64,000 nt of DNA from Burkholderia sp. WP9 (GTDB lineage Bacteria > Pseudomonadota > Gammaproteobacteria > Burkholderiales > Burkholderiaceae). Positions 17,948-25,472 of this stretch are shown piece after piece; within the stretch, counting starts at the first letter, position 1; each line of letters opens with the position of its first letter. Location of the stretch: assembly GCF_900104795.1 (NCBI RefSeq), contig NZ_FNTG01000001.1, forward strand, positions 992,001 to 1,056,000, read 5' to 3'. A program made the translations under genes and the position numbers. The notes beneath the pieces are model-generated. The model was not told where the DNA came from and did not search any database. It saw only the letters and a program-made list of their open reading frames with translations.

Positions 17948-18958
17948 ATGAAACATTTCGATGTGTTCAATGGTGACGCCGACGGAATCTGCGCGCTGCA
18001 TCAATTGCGATTGACGAAGCCGTTGAAGTCGTTGCTGATCACCGGTGTCAAGCGTGACGTGGAACTGCTCGCCCGCGTTCCAGCCAGGTCCGGCATATCC
18101 GTGACCGTCCTGGACATCTCGTTGGACTCCAATCGGGCCGCGTTGCTCGAATTGCTTCGACACGGCGCCGAAGTCGAGTACTTCGATCATCACTTTTGCG
18201 GAGCCATTCCTGGGCATCACAACCTGAAGGCGCACATCGATACCGCGCCCGACACGTGTACGAGCCTGCTCGTGGATCGCCATGTGGGCGGGCGACAGCG
18301 GCTGTGGGCTATCGTGGGCGCTTACGGCGACAACCTCCTGCACGCGGCGCGCACGCTTGCCGCGAGTTGTACGCTCGAGCCCGCGCAACTCGACCAGTTG
18401 CGTGAACTGGGCGAGTCGATCAACTACAACGCCTACGGAGAGAGTGAGGCGGATTTGCTGATCCCGCCTGTCAGGCTTTACGAAATTTTGCGCCCGTATG
18501 CCGACCCATTCGACTTTCTGAAGAACGAGCCGATCGCGCGGACGCTCTGTGAAGCGCTACGCCGGGACATGGCACTGGCGCTGAGTTTGCCGCCCGATAC
18601 CGCTTTAGCGGGCGGAACCATCTATGTGCTGCCCAATGAACCGTGGGCACAACGGGTGCGCGGCGCTTTCGGCAATTTTCTGGCGACGAGTTCTCCTGAT
18701 CGTGCTCACGCCGTGCTGAGCCAGAGCGTTCAGGGGGAATACGTCGTCAGCGTGCGCGCGCCGCTGGCGAATCCTTATGGTGCCGTCGAACTGTGCAGGC
18801 AGTTCTCAGGCGGAGGAGGGCGCGAGGCTGCGGCGGGTATCGGCCGGCTTCCGCATGATCGGCTGAGGGAATTTACGGTCGCGTTTGAACGAGCGTTCGC
18901 TGATGCGTCTCTGGCTCAGACGCTTTCCGCTCAGGCTGCGGGGCCAGCCACGAAGTGA
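17948..18958 (+). CDS. DHH-family phosphoesterase
   Basis: 336 residues. The N-terminal DHH domain has NGDADG (8-13) and YFDHH (D80-H81-H82), the metal-binding motifs of RecJ/NrnA-type phosphoesterases. A DHHA1-like C-terminus follows, but the substrate-binding GGGH motif reads GGGGREAAAG (288-297), so the histidine is replaced by arginine. The substrate may therefore differ from the nanoRNA or cyclic dinucleotides cleaved by classic members. The FNR-type site is 142 bp upstream. Confidence 0.82.
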   Translation: MKHFDVFNGDADGICALHQLRLTKPLKSLLITGVKRDVELLARVPARSGISVTVLDISLDSNRAALLELLRHGAEVEYFDHHFCGAIPGHHNLKAHIDTAPDTCTSLLVDRHVGGRQRLWAIVGAYGDNLLHAARTLAASCTLEPAQLDQLRELGESINYNAYGESEADLLIPPVRLYEILRPYADPFDFLKNEPIARTLCEALRRDMALALSLPPDTALAGGTIYVLPNEPWAQRVRGAFGNFLATSSPDRAHAVLSQSVQGEYVVSVRAPLANPYGAVELCRQFSGGGGREAAAGIGRLPHDRLREFTVAFERAFADASLAQTLSAQAAGPATK

Positions 18959-18969
18959 CGCCGCGTGCA

Positions 18970-19644
18970 CTACTGCGTGTCCTGAGATGGACGGGCGAGG
19001 AGCGCGCGTACTTCAGCGTCGTTGGTCTGCTCGAACTCCTGATAGAACTGGCCGACGCCGCCGAAATGACGCGCGCGGTGCAGACAGACGAACTCATCGG
19101 CGAGGGCGGCGAGCCGCCTGGCCGTGCTTTCCGGCGCGACCGGTACGGCAACCACGATCCGAGCCGGCTTGCCGCTGCGCAACGCCGCAATGGCGACACG
19201 TACCGATGAGCCGGTAGCGACGCCGTCGTCGACGATGATCACTGTGCGGCCCTCGAGATTTAGCGGTGGATCCTGTCCGCGATAGAGCGCTTCTCGCCGT
19301 GCCAGCTCGCGGCGTTCATCGTTGAGTACGGTGACGACTTCCGACTGGCTGACGCCTGCCATCCGGATCGTCTGCTCGTCGAGATAAAGCGCGCCGCCCG
19401 AGGCGATCGCGCCCATGGCCATTTCCGGATCTTGCGGCACACCCAGCTTGCGCACGATCAGCACGTCGAGCGGGACGCCCAGTGCATGCGCGACCTCGTA
19501 GCCGACCGGCACGCCGCCACGCGGCAACGCCAGTACGATTACATCGGCGCGCCCTGCGTAGTCGCCCAATTGCCGCGCGAGCAGGCGCCCTGCGTCGGCG
19601 CGATCGCGGAACGGAGGCTCTGTCTCTATCCGGTTCCAGATCAT
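18970..19644 (-). CDS. Phosphoribosyltransferase-fold protein
   Basis: 224 residues from the ATG at 19644. The PRPP-binding signature VIIVDDGVATGSS (about 135-147) and ALPRGGVPVGYEVAHAL mark a type I PRTase fold; similar proteins are widespread in stress loci and their reaction is unproven. The start is chosen because the ATG overlaps the stop of an 18-codon ORF (19641-19697) with a strong RBS, suggesting translational coupling; a GTG seven codons upstream is the alternative. Probably the last gene of the ppsA-pfkB operon. Confidence 0.82.
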   Translation of the reverse strand: MIWNRIETEPPFRDRADAGRLLARQLGDYAGRADVIVLALPRGGVPVGYEVAHALGVPLDVLIVRKLGVPQDPEMAMGAIASGGALYLDEQTIRMAGVSQSEVVTVLNDERRELARREALYRGQDPPLNLEGRTVIIVDDGVATGSSVRVAIAALRSGKPARIVVAVPVAPESTARRLAALADEFVCLHRARHFGGVGQFYQEFEQTNDAEVRALLARPSQDTQ

Positions 19645-19697
19645 GGCATCACCGCTTCGATCCACAATCGGCCCATCTTGCGAGGATAGATTGTCAT
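19641..19697 (-). CDS. Candidate 18-aa leader peptide of the PRTase gene
   Basis: A short ORF, MTIYPRKMGRLWIEAVMP, directly preceded by GGAGGGAGACGGGAC, one of the better ribosome binding sites in the region. Its stop overlaps the PRTase ATG in an ATGA. The PRTase ATG has no RBS of its own, so this ORF may exist to deliver ribosomes to it. Confidence 0.5.
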   Translation of the reverse strand: MTIYPRKMGRLWIEAVMP

Positions 19698-19740
19698 GTC
19701 CCGTCTCCCTCCGAATGCGCGATACTGCGGCACTCGTCGC

Positions 19741-20673
19741 TCACCTGATCGATATCTCGCGATAGAGTCGCTCGATTTCCCCGCGCTCACAGAGCGTCGT
19801 GCCCGCACCGAGCAAAGTCGCCGATGCCGCAGCCATGCCATAGCGAAACGCTTCATCGATACCCGCATTTCGATTCAGCGCCCAGATCAGCGCGCCCACA
19901 AAGCTGTCACCGGCGCCGATTGAACTGGTCACTTTCATCGGCAGTCCCGCCGCCCGCAAGCACCGCTCGGCGGTGACCACCAACGCGCCTTGCTCTCCGA
20001 GCGTCAGCGCGACGATCCGGGCGCGACCGGCCCGCACGATCTCCTGCGCGGCGTCGATCCAATCAGGTTCTTCGCGCAGTGGCCGGCCCGTGAGATCCCG
20101 CAACTCGTTCAGACTCGGCTTGACGAGCCAGACGCCCGCGTCGAGCGCCGCGGTGAGTGCCGGTCCCGACGTGTCGAGCACGACCCGCGTGTCCTGCGCC
20201 GATGCGAGGTTCGCGAAGCGCGCGTAAATGTCGTCCGGCGCACCGGGCGGCAGGCTGCCGCTCAGCACCAGATAGCGCGGCGGCGCGCTCAGTGCGCGCA
20301 CCTCGTCGATGCAGCGCTGCCATTCGAGCGCGGCGAGCGTCGGCCCCGGCAACACGAAGCGGTATTCCAGACCGGTGGATTGCTCGTGGACGGAGAAATT
20401 CTCGCGCGTTTCCCCGGCGATCTCGATGCACACGCCGGTGAACGCTTCGGCGTCCAGCAGACGTCTCAGCATCTGGCCGGTTGCGCCGCCCGCGAGATAG
20501 AAGGCCGAGCAGTCTCCGCCAAGACGCTGGATGACGCGGGCGACGTTGATCCCGCCGCCGCCCGGATCACGCCGCGCGGCGCTGCATCTCAGCTTGCGAG
20601 TATCGACCACTCGTTCGATCGATGTCGCGACATCGACGGCGGGGTTGAGTGTGATCGTCACGATGTCCGGCAT
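19741..20673 (-). CDS. pfkB: 6-phosphofructokinase II
   Basis: 310 residues, the same length as E. coli PfkB (309) and alike throughout: TLNPAVDVAT at the start, RRDPGGGGINVARVIQRLGG, VLSGSLPPG, and catalytic GAGDSF near the C-terminus. It phosphorylates fructose 6-phosphate, allowing glycolysis through the Embden-Meyerhof upper branch, a step lacking in many Burkholderia core pathways. The start lies 37 bp after the ppsA stop. A 1-phosphofructokinase role is the main alternative. Confidence 0.88.
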   Translation of the reverse strand: MPDIVTITLNPAVDVATSIERVVDTRKLRCSAARRDPGGGGINVARVIQRLGGDCSAFYLAGGATGQMLRRLLDAEAFTGVCIEIAGETRENFSVHEQSTGLEYRFVLPGPTLAALEWQRCIDEVRALSAPPRYLVLSGSLPPGAPDDIYARFANLASAQDTRVVLDTSGPALTAALDAGVWLVKPSLNELRDLTGRPLREEPDWIDAAQEIVRAGRARIVALTLGEQGALVVTAERCLRAAGLPMKVTSSIGAGDSFVGALIWALNRNAGIDEAFRYGMAAASATLLGAGTTLCERGEIERLYREISIR

Positions 20674-20710
20674 GGTCGGCCAGTCTCCTTCGATTCGGCG
20701 CGGCGAGCGG

Positions 20711-23137
20711 CTAGGCCGCCGAAATCACCGGCAGCGCCGATGCCGCCGATGCCGCCACCGCGGCCTGCTCGGCGGCGGCAACGCGTTGCTTGACCGCGAT
20801 GAAGCTATCGGGGCTCACCGACATCGAATCAATGCCGCATTCGACGAGAAACCCGGCGAACTCAGGATGGTCGCTCGGCGCCTGGCCGCACAGACCGATA
20901 TGCACGCCCGCCTTGTGCGCTTCGGCCACGACACGCTCGATCATCCATCTGACGGCGTCATCCTGTTCGTCGAACAGTTCGGCGAGTTCGACGGAGTCCC
21001 GGTCCACGCCCAGGGTCAACTGCGTCAGATCGTTGCTGCCTATGGAGAAGCCATCGAAGCGTTGCGCGAAAGCCTTGGCCAGAATCACGTTGGACGGTAT
21101 CTCGCACATCACATACACCTGGAGATCTGCTTCCCCGCGTTTCAGCCCGTTTTCCGCCATGACTTCGAGCACGCGGTCGGCTTCTTTCGTCGAGCGGCAG
21201 AACGGAATCATGACAACCACGTTGTCAAAGCCCATTTCGTTGCGCAGGCGGCGAATAGCCTGGCACTCCAGCGCAAAACCTTCGCGGTAGCGCGCCGAGT
21301 AGTAGCGCGACGCGCCGCGGAAACCCAGCATCGGGTTTTCTTCCTTCGGCTCGAACTCGGAGCCGCCGATCAGGTTGGCGTACTCGTTCGTTTTGAAGTC
21401 ACTCATACGAACAATCACGGGATGCGGGTATTGAACGGCGGCAATCCGGCCCAGACCCCGCGCGAGCCGGTCCACGAAATACTCGGTTCGGGGTTCATAG
21501 CCGGCGGTCAGTTCGGCGATGGTCTTTTTTGCGTCCTCGTCTTTTAACGTGTCGTAGCGGACAAGGGCCATTGGATGAATCTTGATATGGTTGCTGACCA
21601 CGAATTCCATGCGCGCCAACCCGACGCCGTCGGCGGGGATTCGCCACCAGCGGAACGCCGCAGCCGGATTGGCGAGGTTCAGCATGATCCTCGTGCGCGT
21701 TGCGGGGATGTTGTCGAAATTGATTTCCTCGACCTCATAGTCGGCGGTGCCTTCGTACACGAATCCTTCGCGGCCTTCTGCGCATGAAACGGTGACGTTC
21801 TGCTCATCGTGCAGCACATGGGTCGCATTGCTCGCACCGACGATAGCCGGAAGACCGAGTTCCCGGCTCACGATCGCGGCGTGCGAGGTACGCCCGCCGA
21901 AATCGGTGACGATCGCGGCAGCACGTCTCATGAGAGGCACCCAGTCGGGGTCCGTCGTTCGCGTGACGAGAATCGATCCGTCGACGAAGCGGTCCGCCTC
22001 GCGCGGACTGTCGATCACGCAAACCGCTCCGGCTGCCACGGCTTCGCCGATGCTCACGCCGGATACGAGCTTGCGGCCCGCCTTTCTGACGTGATAAGTC
22101 TTGACGGCACTGGCCTCCCTGCGCGACTCGACAGTTTCCGGCCGGGCCTGAACGATGAAGATTTCGTCGGTACTGCCGTCTTTGGCCCATTCGATATCCA
22201 TCGGCTGGCCGTAATGCTTTTCGATCGTGCACGCCCAGTGCGCCAGGGTGAGAATTTCCTCGTCGTTCAGTACGAACGCTGCGCGCTCCGCCTTCGAGGT
22301 CGGCACGTTTTTGGTGGGCCGCTCGCTCTCGTTCGTGTAGATCATCTTGAGGCCCTTGCCGCCGCGTTTCTTTTCAATGATGGGCGACAGTTTAGGGTCG
22401 GACAGAAGCGGTTTGAACACTTCATACTCGTCGGGATCGACCGTGCCTTGCACGACATTTTCGCCGAGGCCCCAGGCCGCGTTGATCAGGACAATCTTCT
22501 CGAATCCGGTTTCGGTGTCGATGGAGAACATCACGCCAGCTCCACCCTGGTCGGAGCGCACCATGCGTTGTACGCCGACCGAGAGAGCAACCTTCAGGTG
22601 GTCGAATCCTTTCGCCTGCCGATAGCTGATCGCGCGGTCCGTGAAGAGCGATGCATAGCAGCGCCTGCAGGCTTCCAGCAACGCGCGCTCGCCCCTCACG
22701 TTCAGAAACGTTTCCTGCTGTCCGGCGAAGCTGGCGTCCGGCAAATCCTCGGCGGTCGCGCTCGAACGCACGGCCACGTCCATCTCGGTCGATCCGGCGC
22801 GGCGGTTCAGTTCCGCGTAGCCGCGGCGGATGGCTTGAGCCGTGTCATCGGGCCATTCACCGCGCAGGATGGCCCGGCGGATAGTCTGCCCGGCTTCGGC
22901 CAAAGGGATCTTGCCGTCAGCCAGTTCCGCGAGCACGGACGACAGTGTGTTCGTCAGGCCATTCGCTTCGATGAAGTGCCGGTACGCGTCGGCTGTCACG
23001 GCAAAGCCTGGTGGCACTTTAATGCCACGCGCCCCGAGATTGGCCACCATTTCACCGAGCGAAGCATTCTTTCCGCCGACGCGAGGCACATCGGTGCGCC
23101 GCAGTTCCTCGAACCAGACAACGTGCTGATCGTCCAT
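20711..23137 (-). CDS. ppsA: Phosphoenolpyruvate synthase
   Basis: 808 residues. N-terminal ATP-binding domain (GGKNASLGEM, VAVRSSATAEDLPDASFAGQQETFLNV), swivelling phosphohistidine domain with catalytic H419 in GGRTSHAAIVSRELG (E. coli H421), and C-terminal PEP/pyruvate barrel (FSIGSNDLTQLTLGVDRDS, then GLCGQAPSDHPE with the catalytic cysteine). Makes PEP from pyruvate and ATP with release of AMP and phosphate. It is second in an operon headed by a 157-aa gene and followed by pfkB. Confidence 0.95.
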   Translation of the reverse strand: MDDQHVVWFEELRRTDVPRVGGKNASLGEMVANLGARGIKVPPGFAVTADAYRHFIEANGLTNTLSSVLAELADGKIPLAEAGQTIRRAILRGEWPDDTAQAIRRGYAELNRRAGSTEMDVAVRSSATAEDLPDASFAGQQETFLNVRGERALLEACRRCYASLFTDRAISYRQAKGFDHLKVALSVGVQRMVRSDQGGAGVMFSIDTETGFEKIVLINAAWGLGENVVQGTVDPDEYEVFKPLLSDPKLSPIIEKKRGGKGLKMIYTNESERPTKNVPTSKAERAAFVLNDEEILTLAHWACTIEKHYGQPMDIEWAKDGSTDEIFIVQARPETVESRREASAVKTYHVRKAGRKLVSGVSIGEAVAAGAVCVIDSPREADRFVDGSILVTRTTDPDWVPLMRRAAAIVTDFGGRTSHAAIVSRELGLPAIVGASNATHVLHDEQNVTVSCAEGREGFVYEGTADYEVEEINFDNIPATRTRIMLNLANPAAAFRWWRIPADGVGLARMEFVVSNHIKIHPMALVRYDTLKDEDAKKTIAELTAGYEPRTEYFVDRLARGLGRIAAVQYPHPVIVRMSDFKTNEYANLIGGSEFEPKEENPMLGFRGASRYYSARYREGFALECQAIRRLRNEMGFDNVVVMIPFCRSTKEADRVLEVMAENGLKRGEADLQVYVMCEIPSNVILAKAFAQRFDGFSIGSNDLTQLTLGVDRDSVELAELFDEQDDAVRWMIERVVAEAHKAGVHIGLCGQAPSDHPEFAGFLVECGIDSMSVSPDSFIAVKQRVAAAEQAAVAASAASALPVISAA

Positions 23138-23270
23138 GTGCTACTCCTTTGCGGCGGCCAGATACCGATATGCCGGCAGACGTGAACCAACCGTGAACCA
23201 GGCGCGAGCCAGGCGCGAACGTCGGCCGCGGCCGGCGAGATGGGCCGGGCTTGTCGGCCCTGGCCGGGCG

Positions 23271-23744
23271 TCAAATCGTAAGGAAACCCTGGAAAATCCA
23301 GGGAAGCTTCAAACGGGAAGCGTGGGTCGGCTCATCGAACGGGCCGGTGCAGGAGCCGGAGAAGCCCGGACTGCCATCGGATGAAAACGCCGGCACGAAT
23401 GAATAGACGTCGTTGATCGTGACCAGAAAGTCGGGGTTGAACCGGGAAGGCGCGTAGATCGAAACGTTCTTGAAGAACTTGAGCGATGGCTCATCGAGCA
23501 GTGCGTCGGGTGTCGCGGCGCTCAACGGCTCCGCCGTGTCGTAGTGCGCGGGTAGCTCGAAGCGAAACTTTCCGTGTGTGACGGTTTCTGGCGGTGTGAA
23601 AGTCAGTTGGACGCCGGGATAGCACAAAGCGTAAGCCGGCGGCGCAACAGGCCCTTCAGGCCCGACAAGGAGGGGCGGATAGGCCCAGAGGGCGAGCGTC
23701 AGCGGGCTAGTCCGCTGAGCGAAATATTCGGCCAGCCAGTTCAT
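23271..23744 (-). CDS. Hypothetical protein, 157 aa, first gene of the ppsA operon
   Basis: No family recognised. Residues 1-60 are rich in proline and hydrophobic residues (LALWAYPPLLVGPEGPVAPP), followed by a soluble part with SLKFFKNVSIYAPSRFNPDFLVTINDVYSF, and the end is WIFQGFLTI. No clear signal peptide. The start at 23744 is fixed by GGAGGAGACAAC; longer in-frame extensions lack an RBS. It is preceded by the only perfect FNR consensus in the window (23935-23948). Confidence 0.68.
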   Translation of the reverse strand: MNWLAEYFAQRTSPLTLALWAYPPLLVGPEGPVAPPAYALCYPGVQLTFTPPETVTHGKFRFELPAHYDTAEPLSAATPDALLDEPSLKFFKNVSIYAPSRFNPDFLVTINDVYSFVPAFSSDGSPGFSGSCTGPFDEPTHASRLKLPWIFQGFLTI

Positions 23745-23934
23745 GTTGTCTCCTCCTATGGGCATGGGGACGTCGTCGTTCCATGCCGGTCTCAACAGCG
23801 TCGGGTGTTCACGACGTGATGCAGGCGCGGATCTCGCCGCGCACTGTGCCGCGCATCGAGCCGCGCACCAAACCAAACGGTCTGCATCGCTTCACCGTGA
23901 CTCTTTCAGCATATGCGCGCGACCTTGGACGCCG

Positions 23935-23948
23935 TTGATGTGCATCAA
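23935..23948 (-). promoter_or_regulatory. Perfect FNR/ANR site, ppsA operon
   Basis: TTGAT-GTGC-ATCAA matches all ten defined positions and is fully palindromic in its half-sites. On the minus strand TATGCT (23908-23913) lies 21 bp away. The predicted transcript starts near 23900 with a leader of about 155 nt to the 157-aa gene. Confidence 0.75.
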
Positions 23949-24015
23949 CCCCGAAGTCACTGCCGAACCAGAACGGCGCGACGCGGCGCATGAGCGTGAC
24001 GTGGTCCGGGCGTGC

Positions 24016-24029
24016 TTGACTTGAGTCAA
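24016..24029 (+). promoter_or_regulatory. FNR/ANR-type site upstream of the second BON gene
   Basis: TTGAC-TTGA-GTCAA, eight of ten positions. TATGGT at 24052-24057 (4/6) lies 22 bp downstream, so it faces the BON gene 110 bp away. It is 68 bp from the perfect site at 23935, which faces the other way. Confidence 0.63.
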
Positions 24030-24138
24030 TCGGGAGTCGCCGGCGCAGGACTATGGTTCACGCATCCGGTCCCGGATTCTTTCGCATTCACGGCGCGCAT
24101 CGCGCGCGGCGAAGGGCGCATAGCGGCAGGAGATATCG

Positions 24139-24789
24139 ATGAAATCAGATCTGGAACTCAAGCATGACGTGGATCAGGAGTTGCTTTGGGATCCTGCGCT
24201 CGATGCCAGAACCATCACCGCCACGGTGCTCAACCGCATCGTCACGCTCGAAGGTTCCGTGAACAGTTGCGCCCAGAAACTCGCCGTGCAGAAAGCCGTG
24301 CAGCGGGTGGCCGGCAGTCGTGCGGTGGTGCTCGACCTGGTGGTTCGCGCGCCGTCCCCGCTGAAGCACACGGACGAGGAACTGGCTGACGCGATCGTCT
24401 CGGCGTTGCGATGGCAGGAAGGACTTCCCGGAGACGCGATCCAGGTGTTGGTGGAACACGGTTGCGTCACGCTGACCGGCGAGGTGGATTACGGCTTCCA
24501 GCGTCAGATGGCCGAAGTACTCGTGAGCCGGATGCGAGGGGTCGTAGGCGTGGCCAATCAGATCGAGGTACGAATCGATCCGGTCGCCGCCGACGTCAGC
24601 AAACAGGTGGCCGATGCATTGCAACGACGTTCGCGGCATGAGTCGGGCGGTATTTCGGTCGACGTGCACGATGGCGTCGTCCGCTTGACCGGCGTGGTCG
24701 ACTCGCTGCTCGACAAGCGGGTGGCCTGCGGCGTCGCCTGGGGCACCAAGGGCGTCCGGTGGGTGGTCGACCAACTGGTCGTCGCATGA
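24139..24789 (+). CDS. Triple BON-domain protein B
   Basis: 216 residues, three BON domains (about 3-68, 76-143, 148-215), no signal peptide. Diverged paralogue of the protein at 15230: same length, same MKSD start, same domain spacing. RBS AGGAGAT precedes the ATG. Likely first gene of an operon with the Zn-ribbon protein and FtsH. A cytoplasmic, membrane-associating role is inferred from the domain. Confidence 0.87.
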   Translation: MKSDLELKHDVDQELLWDPALDARTITATVLNRIVTLEGSVNSCAQKLAVQKAVQRVAGSRAVVLDLVVRAPSPLKHTDEELADAIVSALRWQEGLPGDAIQVLVEHGCVTLTGEVDYGFQRQMAEVLVSRMRGVVGVANQIEVRIDPVAADVSKQVADALQRRSRHESGGISVDVHDGVVRLTGVVDSLLDKRVACGVAWGTKGVRWVVDQLVVA

Positions 24790-24910
24790 ATGGCATCGGC
24801 GCAGCATGCGCGCGCCGGAACGTCTGCGCTTGATCTGAAACACTGTGGGCGCTACGCGCCTTCCTACCCTGTTCGCAACTACTGCGACTTCTATGACGAG
24901 GGGTTCCGAA

Positions 24911-25423
24911 ATGACCGCGATACAAGCACGATTGAAGCGCAAACAGATGCGCCGCGACAAACAGCCTCAGGCCCATATCTACGACAGTTACCGGCCGCGC
25001 GGACGGAGTGCCGGCGCATCGCGTTGCCCCGACTGCGGCGCGATCTATGACGACGGCCGCTGGACGTGGCGCATGTCGGCCGAGCAGATGCATCAGTTGC
25101 AATGCCCGGCGTGCAAGCGGATCCACGAGCAGGCGCCGGCTGGAGAAATCACGTTCGAAGGTGACTATTTGCTGAGCCGCGCGGACGAGGTCCTGGCGCT
25201 GCTTCATCACCAGGCGGATGGCGAGAGCAAGGAACATCCGCTCGAACGGATCATGGATATCCAGCAAAACCCGGAGCATATCGTCGTGCAGACGACGGGG
25301 CCGCATCTGGTTCGCCGGCTCGGCGCGGCGATGTTGCATGCGCATCAGGGAACGCTGGAGATCAGCTACCGGGACAACGAAGGGCTACTGCGTGCCCATT
25401 GGGCCCGTTCATCGGTGAAGTGA
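24911..25423 (+). CDS. Zn-ribbon protein of unknown function
   Basis: 170 residues. An N-terminal basic stretch (ARLKRKQMRRDKQ) leads to a zinc ribbon with C39xxC42 and C65xxC68; the remaining 100 residues look alpha/beta (EHIVVQTTGPHLVRRLGAAMLHAHQGTLEISY). The layout is reminiscent of NMD3-like RNA or ribosome-binding proteins, but that is only a resemblance. The start at 24911 has GAGGGG nine bases upstream. It sits 49 bp before ftsH. Confidence 0.72.
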   Translation: MTAIQARLKRKQMRRDKQPQAHIYDSYRPRGRSAGASRCPDCGAIYDDGRWTWRMSAEQMHQLQCPACKRIHEQAPAGEITFEGDYLLSRADEVLALLHHQADGESKEHPLERIMDIQQNPEHIVVQTTGPHLVRRLGAAMLHAHQGTLEISYRDNEGLLRAHWARSSVK

Positions 25424-25472
25424 CAGGCGCGGCCGGTTTTCCCCAACTGACCGACGATCGACGCAAACCGCG

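Noticed and set aside
21809..23185. 458-codon plus-strand frame opposite ppsA
   Set aside because: Antisense of a confident PEP synthase gene; composition only.
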